A stretch of 32,860 bases of DNA from Pseudomonas sp. (GTDB lineage: Bacteria > Pseudomonadota > Gammaproteobacteria > Pseudomonadales > Pseudomonadaceae): contig JAUSOF010000022.1 in assembly GCA_030656145.1 (NCBI GenBank), positions 1 through 32,860 on the forward strand. The letters run 5' to 3'. The notes below the pieces were generated by a model. It worked only from the letters and a program-made list of their open reading frames with translations, did no database searches and had not been told where the DNA came from. The position numbers and the translations under genes were made by a program. Positions 25,703-32,860 of this stretch are shown here, in pieces. Position 1 is the stretch's first letter. Each line of letters opens with the position of its first letter.

Positions 25703-26822
25703 CGACATCCTCCCAGGCTGCCTCGCAACGGTTACGCCCACTGCGCTTGGCCCGGTATAGCGCTTGATCGGCGCGCTGCAGTGCCTCATCCAGATCATCG
25801 TGCATGGTCAACAGGGTCATCCCGATGGACAAACTCAGAGTATCCACCTTAATGCCCAAGGGTTCGGCCTGATTAAAGGCCTCGCGAAGACGCTCGCAAC
25901 AGGCAGAAAACTGATCGGCCTGGGTATTGGGCAGCAACAGCACGAACTCTTCGCCGCCGTAACGAGCAATGATGTCGCCATCGCGCAGGCAGGTTTGCGC
26001 CACACTGGCGAAGGTTTGCAGTACGCGATCGCCGGCGGCGTGGCCATGGGCATCATTGATCCGCTTGAAGTAGTCCAGATCGATCAACGCCAGGCCGTGC
26101 TGACCACCCGACTGCAGACGTTGCAACTCACTGTTGGCAAAGCGTAGGAAGTAGCGGCGATTGAACAGGCCCGTCAGCTCATCGGTGGCCACCAGGTCCT
26201 CGAGCTGACGCATCATTCCGCGCAGGGTGTCCTGATGCGCTTGCAAGGCGAAGCGGCGCTGGCGCATGCGCTGACGCATGGCGTGCATATAGCTAGCAAA
26301 CAGACTCAGCCAGAGCATCACGCCGCCCAACACGCTGACCTGCAAGATTGACAGGGCAGGATCGGTCAGCCGGTAGAGATACGCCTCATAAAGATTCAGT
26401 CCGGCAAAGCCGAAAAAAGCGATAGCCGCACAGCGCGCAAACACCCTGGGCGGCAACTGGAACACCCCAAACAACAGGATCAGCACGTAGATCACCAGCA
26501 AGGCGCCACGGCCATTATCAAACATGCCCAACAGAAGCGTCAGCCACGCCAAAGCCACCAGCACCTGCGCTTCAGTCAGGCTGGGGTCACGAAAACGCAG
26601 ATTCAGCCCGCACAGAAACAGGCCGAGAAACACCGCCTGGGTGAGCGCCGCCAACCCCGTGACCAACAAGACAGTTGGGATGGTGGTACGAAACAGGTCG
26701 TTGAAAACCGCAACCCAACACAGCAGCGTCGTAAGGGCGTAGGTCGCTGCCGCCATAGCGAAGCGCTTCAGCAGCAGGCGTTGCAGAGTGTGCTGAGTGA
26801 CCCGCTGATGATTTAGGCTCAT
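25695..26822 (-). CDS. sadC: SadC-like diguanylate cyclase (membrane GGDEF protein)
   Basis: The 375-residue protein has about six membrane helices in the first 180 residues, a short coiled stretch (about 181-210) and a GGDEF domain. The active site is GGEEF at 289-293. The inhibitory site RxxD is R280-DG-D283, five residues before it, so product inhibition is expected. It should make c-di-GMP from two GTP. The name rests on architecture and gene order (SadC is PA4332, between the ferredoxin reductase and fumarase); it seems shorter than P. aeruginosa SadC as I remember it. GGAG lies rather far (13 bases) from the ATG. It is coupled to the downstream reductase gene and divergent from fumarase. 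Confidence 0.8.
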   Translation of the reverse strand: MSLNHQRVTQHTLQRLLLKRFAMAAATYALTTLLCWVAVFNDLFRTTIPTVLLVTGLAALTQAVFLGLFLCGLNLRFRDPSLTEAQVLVALAWLTLLLGMFDNGRGALLVIYVLILLFGVFQLPPRVFARCAAIAFFGFAGLNLYEAYLYRLTDPALSILQVSVLGGVMLWLSLFASYMHAMRQRMRQRRFALQAHQDTLRGMMRQLEDLVATDELTGLFNRRYFLRFANSELQRLQSGGQHGLALIDLDYFKRINDAHGHAAGDRVLQTFASVAQTCLRDGDIIARYGGEEFVLLLPNTQADQFSACCERLREAFNQAEPLGIKVDTLSLSIGMTLLTMHDDLDEALQRADQALYRAKRSGRNRCEAAWEDVDA

Positions 26823-27053
26823 GGGGGTTTATGGGCTCCATCCCATACTGGCGTTCAGCCGCCACTCTACGCCCGTGATAAGCAAATGCCCAGCACGTTG
26901 CGCGGGCGATCAGCGACCAAGGTCGAGCGCCGCCCGGGTGTCCGCCCAGCCGCCCTCGCGGTATACTGCTGCGCTTTTTTTTGCTGCGCCGGCGTGTCGA
27001 CTCGTGGTGCGCAGACCGCCAAGTTCCTGCCCTACTCCTACCTTTACAACCTG

Positions 27054-27079
27054 CCTTTATAACTTGTTTTTATAAAAGG
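27054..27079 (+). promoter_or_regulatory. Hairpin that would cover the fumarase ribosome binding site
   Basis: CCTTTATAA (27054-27062) can pair with TTATAAAAGG (27070-27079) with one bulged A and a 7-base loop. The 3' arm contains most of the AAAAGGAG binding site, so folding would hinder translation. Stability is modest because it is mostly A-U pairs. Confidence 0.4.
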
Positions 27080-27089
27080 AGCGCCAAGC

Positions 27090-28613
27090 ATGACCGTGAT
27101 CAAGCAAGACGACCTGATCCAGAGCGTCGCCGACGCCCTGCAATTCATTTCCTACTACCATCCCGTGGATTTCATCCAGGCCATGCATGAGGCCTACCTG
27201 AAGGAAGAGTCCCCGGCGGCGCGTGACTCCATGGCGCAGATCCTGATCAACTCGCGCATGTGCGCCACCGGTCACCGGCCGATCTGCCAGGACACCGGCA
27301 TCGTCACCGTGTTTATCCGCGTCGGTATGGACGTACGCTGGGACGGCGCGACCATGAGTGTCGACGACATGATCAACGAAGGTGTACGCCGCGCCTACAA
27401 CCTGCCGGAAAACGTCCTGCGCGCCTCGATCCTCGCCGACCCGGCCGGTGCCCGCAAGAACACCAAAGACAACACCCCGGCTGTCATCCACTACTCCGTA
27501 GTGCCCGGTGACAAGCTGGAAGTGGACGTCGCAGCCAAGGGTGGCGGCTCCGAGAACAAGTCAAAAATGGCCATGCTCAACCCGTCCGACTCGATCGTCG
27601 ACTGGGTGCTCAAAACCGTGCCGCAAATGGGCGCCGGCTGGTGCCCACCCGGCATGCTCGGCATCGGCATCGGCGGCACCGCCGAGAAAGCTGCGCTAAT
27701 GGCCAAGGAAGTGCTGATGGAGTCCATCGACATCCATGAGCTGAAAGCCCGCGGCCCGTCCAACCGTATTGAAGAACTGCGCCTGGAACTGTTCGACAAG
27801 GTCAACCAACTGGGCATCGGTGCCCAAGGCCTCGGCGGCCTGACCACCGTACTCGACGTCAAGATCATGGACTACCCGACCCACGCCGCCTCCCTGCCGG
27901 TGTGCATGATCCCCAACTGCGCCGCCACCCGCCATGCCCACTTCGTGCTCGATGGCAGCGGCCCGGCAGAGCTGGAAGCGCCGGATCTTTCCGCCTACCC
28001 GGAAATCGTCTGGGAAGCCGGCCCGAGCGCGCGCCGCGTCGACCTCAATACCATCACCCCGGAAGATGTGCAGAGCTGGAAGCCGGGCGAGACCGTATTG
28101 CTCAATGGCAAAATGCTCACCGGCCGCGATGCTGCGCACAAGCGCATGGTCGAAATGCTCAATAAAGGTGAGCAATTGCCGGTCGACCTCAAGGGTCGCT
28201 TCATCTATTACGTCGGCCCGGTCGATCCGGTCGGCGACGAAGTGGTTGGCCCGGCTGGCCCGACCACTGCTACGCGGATGGACAAGTTCACCCGGCAGAT
28301 TCTAGAAAGCACCGGCCTGCTGGGTATGATCGGCAAGTCCGAACGTGGCCCGATTGCCATTGAGGCAATCAAGGACAACAAGGCCGTGTACCTGATGGCC
28401 GTCGGCGGCGCCGCTTATCTGGTCTCGCAAGCGATCAAAAAATCGCGCGTGGTGGCCTTTGCCGAACTGGGCATGGAAGCCATCTACGAGTTCGACGTAA
28501 AAGACATGCCGGTCACCGTGGCAGTCGACACCAAGGGCGAGTCAGTGCACATCACCGGCCCTGCGATCTGGCAGAAGAAGATCCACGACAGCCTGGCGAT
28601 TGAAATCAAGTAA
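27090..28613 (+). CDS. fumA: Class I fumarate hydratase (iron-sulfur)
   Basis: The 507-residue enzyme hydrates fumarate to malate in the TCA cycle using a labile [4Fe-4S] cluster. Likely cluster ligands are C66 (ICQDTG), C185 (WCPPG) and C277 (MIPNC); the block CAATRHAHFVLDGSGPA and the substrate region GPTTATRMDK are also present. Full length. AGGAG lies 8 bases before the ATG. A probable -10 (TATACT) is at 26962-26967, leaving a leader of about 115 bases with a hairpin over the binding site. It is divergent from the SadC-like gene and ends at a strong terminator. Confidence 0.96.
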   Translation: MTVIKQDDLIQSVADALQFISYYHPVDFIQAMHEAYLKEESPAARDSMAQILINSRMCATGHRPICQDTGIVTVFIRVGMDVRWDGATMSVDDMINEGVRRAYNLPENVLRASILADPAGARKNTKDNTPAVIHYSVVPGDKLEVDVAAKGGGSENKSKMAMLNPSDSIVDWVLKTVPQMGAGWCPPGMLGIGIGGTAEKAALMAKEVLMESIDIHELKARGPSNRIEELRLELFDKVNQLGIGAQGLGGLTTVLDVKIMDYPTHAASLPVCMIPNCAATRHAHFVLDGSGPAELEAPDLSAYPEIVWEAGPSARRVDLNTITPEDVQSWKPGETVLLNGKMLTGRDAAHKRMVEMLNKGEQLPVDLKGRFIYYVGPVDPVGDEVVGPAGPTTATRMDKFTRQILESTGLLGMIGKSERGPIAIEAIKDNKAVYLMAVGGAAYLVSQAIKKSRVVAFAELGMEAIYEFDVKDMPVTVAVDTKGESVHITGPAIWQKKIHDSLAIEIK

Positions 28614-28626
28614 CCGCGACTGTGAT

Positions 28627-28663
28627 AAACGACAAACCCGGCCATGCGCCGGGTTTGTCGTTT
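28627..28663. terminator. Bidirectional terminator after fumarase
   Basis: AAACGACAAACCCGGC and GCCGGGTTTGTCGTTT form a perfect 16-bp stem with a 5-base loop, between convergent genes. Confidence 0.88.
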
Positions 28664-28674
28664 AAGCGCCGGCC

Positions 28675-29076
28675 TCAGTCCAACGGCTCATCGTCGCGAA
28701 TAAGGGTGTAGTGCCTGCCCTGCTGATCCTCGCTGTAGTCATGCACATAGAACATCACCACCTCGCCCAGACCTGGCATGGTCGCGGCATAGTCGCCGAC
28801 GTCGGCCACGAAGAAACCAGCCGAGCCAGGCTTGGCCTCGCATTCGATATAGGCGGTGACGAACGTATCGGGATCGGCATCGCCGAAGAACTCGGCGCGC
28901 TCAAGTTCGTCCCAGTCGTCAGGTGCCTTGAACGCACCGGTGAACAGCACTTTGGCATCACCGAGGTCGAGTTCTTCGGCCTCGGGATCATCGTCATCCG
29001 GCCGGTAGACGGTGCAGTCCTGGGCGTCGGGGTTACTGATAATAGCCAGGCGCTGCTGGGGATCGATCGGGGGCAT
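28675..29076 (-). CDS. Acidic protein of unknown function, 133 aa
   Basis: The protein begins MPPIDPQQRLAIISNPDAQD and is strongly acidic (DDDDPEAEELD, DDWDELERAEFFGDADPDTF), with a C-terminal part containing VVMFYVHDYSEDQQGRHYTL. No signal peptide or membrane segment. A strong ribosome binding site (AAGGAG) lies 6 bases before the ATG. I recognise no named family; it looks like a conserved Pseudomonas protein and seems to be transcribed alone. Confidence 0.75.
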   Translation of the reverse strand: MPPIDPQQRLAIISNPDAQDCTVYRPDDDDPEAEELDLGDAKVLFTGAFKAPDDWDELERAEFFGDADPDTFVTAYIECEAKPGSAGFFVADVGDYAATMPGLGEVVMFYVHDYSEDQQGRHYTLIRDDEPLD

Positions 29077-29169
29077 GTGGATCTCCTTAAGTCAGAATTG
29101 CAGCCTACAGCAGGCATCGGTGTCTGTGAAAAAATCGAGGCGAGAGAGTCGCAGTAGGCGATAGGTTTT

Positions 29170-30120
29170 TCACGCCGTCTCGGGGTGGCGGGCGAAGACC
29201 ATGGCTTTCAAGCCGCTGTCGGGCTGACTGTCGGCGAACTCCGGCGGGTTTTCCAGGCGCTGGACAACGCTTAGGCAGGGCGCTTCAAGGGCCATGCTTT
29301 GCACCAAGAAGTCGGGTCCGATGTCCGGGTCATTCATGCAGGCCAGGACCGTGCCGTGCTCACTGAGCAGCTCGGGCAGGCGGCGCAGGACTTTTCGATA
29401 ATCCTGGGTCAGGACAAAACTGCCCTTCTGGAAAGACGGCGGGTCGATAATGACCAGGTCATAGGGCGCGTGTTTTCTGATCGCCCCCCAGGACTTGAAC
29501 AGGTCGTGACCGAGAAAGCTCACCCGGCTCAGGTCATGCCCGTTCAACCGGTGATTGTCTCGCCCGCGGCTCAGAGCCGCCTTGGCCATGTCCAGGTTCA
29601 GCACATGCTCGGCACCACCGGCGATGGCCGCCACCGAAAAGCCGCAGGTGTAGGCGAACAGATTCAGCACCCGTTTACCTTCGGCCTGGGCTTGCACCCA
29701 GCGACGGCCATAGCGCATGTCGAGGAACAAGCCGGTGTTCTGCTTCTTCCCCAGATCCAGCTTGAAATGCAAGCCATGCTCGCCGATCAACCATTCATCG
29801 CGAACCTCGCCCAGCAGCCACTGCGTCATGCTGTCCGGCAAGTAGCGGTGCTGCAGCAACAGACTGTGCGCTTGGCTATCCAGCCAGACGGGCGACTCGG
29901 TTAGCGCCATGAGCATGTGCTTAAGCGCAGTCAGTTCGTCTGGCTCAGGCTCGCGAAACAGCGATACCAGCACCACACCCTGCAACCAGTCTACGGTGAT
30001 TTGCTCGAGCCCCGGCCAGCAGCGCCCGCGGCCGTGAAACAGGCGCCGTGCTTCATCGGGAGGTGGGCTTAACGCGGCGAACAACTGCTGCTGCAGGGTA
30101 GCGATGGCATCTGAATTCAT
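29170..30120 (-). CDS. SAM-dependent methyltransferase, RlmI/RlmK-like
   Basis: The 316-residue protein has a C-terminal methyltransferase core like that of RlmI and the RlmKL C-half. The block GLFLDMR lies at 130-136, SAM motif NLFAYTCGFSVAA at about 153-165, and the catalytic-type motif DPPSFQKGSF at 226-235. The first 110 residues form a different N-terminal domain that may bind RNA. It is probably an rRNA cytosine or guanine methyltransferase; the site is not known. It stands alone, divergent from the hemolysin-like gene. Confidence 0.85.
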   Translation of the reverse strand: MNSDAIATLQQQLFAALSPPPDEARRLFHGRGRCWPGLEQITVDWLQGVVLVSLFREPEPDELTALKHMLMALTESPVWLDSQAHSLLLQHRYLPDSMTQWLLGEVRDEWLIGEHGLHFKLDLGKKQNTGLFLDMRYGRRWVQAQAEGKRVLNLFAYTCGFSVAAIAGGAEHVLNLDMAKAALSRGRDNHRLNGHDLSRVSFLGHDLFKSWGAIRKHAPYDLVIIDPPSFQKGSFVLTQDYRKVLRRLPELLSEHGTVLACMNDPDIGPDFLVQSMALEAPCLSVVQRLENPPEFADSQPDSGLKAMVFARHPETA

Positions 30121-30501
30121 GGGGGGACTTTATTACCGGGTCATTGCGGGGCATTTTAAACGCAATAAAGAAATGTCTTCGTAAAAACTCGGCGACTGCC
30201 CGGTTGCCAGCGCCACAATCTGCAGGAAGATCAGCGGATTGCATCCGACGCCGGAACATTTCTGCGTGGCCAGGCAAACACACCTGCAGACCACGCGCCC
30301 ATGCTCCACCGCCGAGCCAAAGCATTGCCCTCAGGCCAGCACCTTCGAAAAAGGCAGCTCACCGCTCAACAGACCTCTGCCGCCCGCCAGCCGTTCTGGC
30401 TCGGCCCGGCTCAATCTGCCCGCACAAATCCAGATCACTTAAGTCTGCGTTAAGACTCACAGCCGACACTCACACCCAAGCCAACAAATGAGGTTCCGGT
30501 G
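30121..30501. other. 381-bp divergent intergenic region upstream of the hemolysin-like operon
   Basis: No gene is supported. The part near the methyltransferase is AT-rich (GCATTTTAAACGCAATAAAG), a likely promoter zone. Near the operon, TTAAG occurs twice 11 bases apart (30439 and 30450) and AGTCT/AGACT (30442-30446 / 30453-30457) form an inverted repeat, possible regulator sites. Confidence 0.5.
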
Positions 30502-31191
30502 ATGGAGCTGCCTTGGGTGCAACACGACAACGCTTTGGCTCGAATCGGCCGCGATCAACCAATGAGCCTGTATCTGGCGCAAGCCTCCAGCCCGCGCCGG
30601 ACGCAACTCGAAGCCTTTATCCATGAGCGCTTCGCGCAGCAGCATAGCGCCCGGGTGCGCCACTTCATGCCCTGCCTGTTCGGCCTGGAGGATCTCGCGG
30701 GCCAGTTGCTCGGCGCGGTCGGACTGCGCAGTGGCGCCAGCGGCCCGCTGTTTCTCGAACGCTATCTGCAGCAACCTGCCGAGGCGGTGATCGCGGCGCA
30801 GCACGGACATAACCCGCCCAGCCGTCAGCAGATTGTCGAGGTCGGCAATCTGGCCGCCAGCAGCCCTGGCGCCGCACGCCTGCTGATAGTCGCGCTGACC
30901 GACCTACTGGTAGCACTGGGCTTTCGCTGGGTGACCTTCACCGGCACGCCGACGCTGCTCAACAGCTTCCAGCGCCTAGGCCTGACGCCTTTGCCGCTAG
31001 GTCCAGCCAATCCCGACTGCATGGGCGATGAACTGGTCGATTGGGGCAGCTACTACGACAGTCAACCACAGGTGATGGCCGGCGATATCTACGCCGGCCA
31101 TCAGCGCCTGCTGCACCTCGGCGCCTATCCGCGCCTGGGCCACCAAGCCTTGTATGCACTGGAGGACATGCCCCATGTGGCCTGCCGCTAA
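30502..31191 (+). CDS. Thermostable hemolysin family protein
   Basis: The 229-residue protein resembles the thermostable hemolysin family, known from Vibrio delta-VPH. It has the opening MELPWVQHDN, the HERFAQQHSARVRHFMPCLF segment, the block VEVGNLAA (about 112-119) and FTGTPTLLNSFQRLGLTPLPLG. These read like an acyltransferase (GNAT/autoinducer-synthase-type) fold rather than a pore-former, so the family name may mislead. The ATG at 30502 has GAGG 8 bases upstream; an in-frame GTG at 30499 is possible. Its end overlaps the next gene by 17 bases, so it is the first gene of a coupled operon. Confidence 0.82.
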   Translation: MELPWVQHDNALARIGRDQPMSLYLAQASSPRRTQLEAFIHERFAQQHSARVRHFMPCLFGLEDLAGQLLGAVGLRSGASGPLFLERYLQQPAEAVIAAQHGHNPPSRQQIVEVGNLAASSPGAARLLIVALTDLLVALGFRWVTFTGTPTLLNSFQRLGLTPLPLGPANPDCMGDELVDWGSYYDSQPQVMAGDIYAGHQRLLHLGAYPRLGHQALYALEDMPHVACR

Positions 31192-32668
31192 CCGTCTGTT
31201 CGCCGAACTGGCCCTGCACGCCGAGCGTATCGCCCTGCGTGAAGGCCAACTGCAATTGAGCTACCAGCAAATGCTCGACGAAGTGTCACGGCGCAGCGCT
31301 TACCTGACGCAGCTCGGCACCCAGCGCATCGCCCTGGCCCTGGACAACGGCATCGACTGGCTGCTGTGGGATCTGGCCGTGCTCAAGGCGGGCCTGGTCT
31401 GTGTACCGCTGCCCGGCTTCTTCTCGCCGGATCAGCAACGCCACGTGCTCGACAGCGCCGGCGTTGACTGCCTGCTTGGCCAGGACAGTCCGGCGTTTCG
31501 CGACCTGGGCTTCGTTGCCACAGCCGCCGGCCTGCTGCTACGTGCGCAGCCTCAGACTGACGAACTGCCTGCCGGCACCTGCAAGATCACCTACACCTCA
31601 GGCACCACCGGGCAGCCCAAAGGCGTTTGCCTGGATGCCCACACCCAGCTGCAAGTCGCCCAGAGCCTGGTCAGGGCCAGCGCCAGCTGCCAGGTCGAAC
31701 ACCACCTCTGCGTGCTGCCGCTGGCCACCCTGCTGGAGAACATTGCCGGGGGCTACGCGCCACTGCTGGCCGGCGCCTGCGTCGAGCTGCTGCCGATGGC
31801 CGAGGTCGGCCTGCTCGGCGCCAGTCGGTTCGACCTGCCGACTTTTCTCGGCGCGCTGCAGCGCGTGCAGCCGCACAGCCTGATCCTCCTGCCGCAGTTG
31901 CTGCTAGCCCTGGTCAACGCCGGCGAACGCGGTCTGCCGCTGCCCGCCTCGTTGCGCTTTATCGCGGTGGGCGGCGGCCGGGTGGCGCCGCAGCTGCTCG
32001 AGCGCGCCGACGCCCTCGGCCTGCCGGTGTTCGAAGGCTATGGCCTGTCCGAATGCGCCTCGGTGGTCTGCCTGAATACCCCGCAGCAGCGCCGTATCGG
32101 CAGCGTCGGCAAGCCACTCGAGCACCTCGAGATCCGTCTCGGCCCGGACCAGGAAATCCTGGTCAAAGGCCCGCGCCTGCTCGGTTATCTCGGCGAGGCA
32201 GCACTCCAGGGCGACTGGCTAGGTACCGGCGACCTTGGTCACTTCGAGGAAGGCTTTCTGATCTTGCACGGGCGCAAGAAACACCAGTTCATCACCGCCT
32301 TCGGGCGCAACGTCAACCCGGAATGGGTCGAGGCCGAACTGGTCCAGCAACTGCCAATAGCCCAAGCCTGGCTGCATGGCGAAGCGCTGCCGACGAATGT
32401 CGCGGTGCTGGTGCCGCGCTTCGCCGACAGCAGCGACGAAGACCTCGCCACAGCGGTCGAGCAGGTCAATCGGCAACTTCCCGATTACGCCCGCGTGCAC
32501 CACTGGCTACGCGCCGGGCAACCCTTCAGCAGCGCCAACCAGCAGGCCACCGCCAATGGCCGCCTGCGCCGCACCGCCCTTTATCAGCACTACCGAAGTG
32601 CCATCGACGAGTTGATGGCGCTCGATACTTTCACAACCTCTGAACCCTGCCCCGGAGATGCCCAATGA
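31175..32668 (+). CDS. AMP-binding (acyl-adenylating) enzyme
   Basis: The 497-residue ANL-family protein has the P-loop TYTSGTTGQPKGV (139-151), YGLSE (289-293), GTGDLGHFEEGF and a C-terminal subdomain. The final motif reads TANGRLRR, so the usual catalytic Lys for adenylate formation is Arg463. It should bind ATP and a carboxylic acid; whether it adenylates or only does the second half-reaction is open. GGAGG lies 9 bases before the ATG at 31175. It overlaps the hemolysin-like gene by 17 bases and the next gene by 4 (ATGA), so all three are tightly coupled. Confidence 0.88.
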   Translation: MWPAANRLFAELALHAERIALREGQLQLSYQQMLDEVSRRSAYLTQLGTQRIALALDNGIDWLLWDLAVLKAGLVCVPLPGFFSPDQQRHVLDSAGVDCLLGQDSPAFRDLGFVATAAGLLLRAQPQTDELPAGTCKITYTSGTTGQPKGVCLDAHTQLQVAQSLVRASASCQVEHHLCVLPLATLLENIAGGYAPLLAGACVELLPMAEVGLLGASRFDLPTFLGALQRVQPHSLILLPQLLLALVNAGERGLPLPASLRFIAVGGGRVAPQLLERADALGLPVFEGYGLSECASVVCLNTPQQRRIGSVGKPLEHLEIRLGPDQEILVKGPRLLGYLGEAALQGDWLGTGDLGHFEEGFLILHGRKKHQFITAFGRNVNPEWVEAELVQQLPIAQAWLHGEALPTNVAVLVPRFADSSDEDLATAVEQVNRQLPDYARVHHWLRAGQPFSSANQQATANGRLRRTALYQHYRSAIDELMALDTFTTSEPCPGDAQ

Positions 32669-32860
32669 GTTTCTACGACAGCCTGCTCGAACAGACCAGC
32701 ACCGAGCGCGATTACCTGCTCACCGCGCCGATCATCCAGCAAGCCTTGCGCGGCCAGGTCAGCCTGCCCAGCTACCTGGCTTTCCTCACCGAAGCCTACC
32801 ACCACGTCAAACACACCGTGCCCTTGCTGATGGCCTGCGGCGCGCGCTTGCCCGAGCGCC
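32665..32860 (+). CDS. Haem-oxygenase-like (TenA/iron-containing redox enzyme) protein, N-terminal part
   Basis: Only the first 65 residues are in the window. They read MSFYDSLLEQTSTERDYLLT, then QVSLPSYLAFLTEAYHHVKH. The helix with E43, H46, H47 and H50 resembles the first metal-ligand helix of haem-oxygenase-like di-iron enzymes (the fold of TenA, UndA and SznF-type oxidases). GGAG lies 7 bases before the ATG. The ATGA overlap with the ligase gene shows coupling. Whether it binds iron depends on the missing part. Confidence 0.75.
   Translation, partial: MSFYDSLLEQTSTERDYLLTAPIIQQALRGQVSLPSYLAFLTEAYHHVKHTVPLLMACGARLPER

Noticed and set aside
24959..25852. 297-codon plus-strand frame
   Set aside because: Antisense to the ferredoxin reductase and part of the SadC-like gene, both clearly supported.
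31627..32643. 338-codon plus-strand frame rich in Arg, Ala and Pro
   Set aside because: Out-of-frame shadow of the AMP-binding gene; composition typical of GC-rich off-frame reading.

Overview
The window is chromosomal DNA from a Pseudomonas-type gammaproteobacterium. It has high GC with strong third-position GC, Shine-Dalgarno sites with GGAG cores, and genes typical of the genus: mqo, a class I fumarase, pykA, a SadC-like diguanylate cyclase, paired DUF1302/DUF1329 proteins, and CPXCG/DUF2007 small proteins. Several blocks match gene orders I remember from P. aeruginosa (PA3922-3925, the PA4626-PA4640 neighbourhood, PA4328-4333). These matches are from memory, not from a search. I see no tRNA, rRNA, IS element, prophage or CRISPR array.

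Region 1 (1-5250) looks like an envelope and fatty-acid locus. On the minus strand lie the start of a DUF1329 protein, a DUF1302 outer-membrane protein and an AMP-forming acyl-CoA ligase. A thiolase is divergent on the plus strand. The promoter regions hold a PsrA-like box and two strong dyads. Region 2 (5311-9545) has a LysE-type exporter, an hprA-like 2-hydroxyacid dehydrogenase, rsmC, then a GDT1/TMEM165-type putative manganese exporter behind a yybP-ykoY manganese riboswitch with its own promoter and an elaborate expression platform, and a SnoaL-like protein. Region 3 (9604-17682) has an M48 lipoprotein protease, a dCache chemoreceptor, a SRAP/YedK protein with altered key residues, a DUF2007/CPXCG pair, a PlsC-like acyltransferase, and several small or lipoprotein genes.

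Region 4 (17683-23865) has mqo behind a long structured leader, PilZ, DUF4124 and TPR-like lipoprotein genes, a tandem universal stress protein, and pyruvate kinase. Region 5 (23955-28613) is a minus-strand set of SadC-like cyclase, ferredoxin reductase and crotonase, with fumarase divergent. Central carbon enzymes (mqo, pyk, fum) therefore sit close to c-di-GMP signalling genes (a cyclase and a PilZ protein). Region 6 (28675-30120) has an acidic protein of unknown function and an RlmI/K-like methyltransferase.

Region 7 (30502 to the end) is the start of a tightly overlapped plus-strand operon: thermostable hemolysin family protein, an AMP-binding enzyme lacking the usual C-terminal catalytic lysine, and a haem-oxygenase-like (TenA/UndA fold) protein cut by the window edge. 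This is the best candidate for an undescribed biosynthetic system. The manganese riboswitch leader, with a possible pseudoknot next to the ribosome binding site, is the best regulatory finding.
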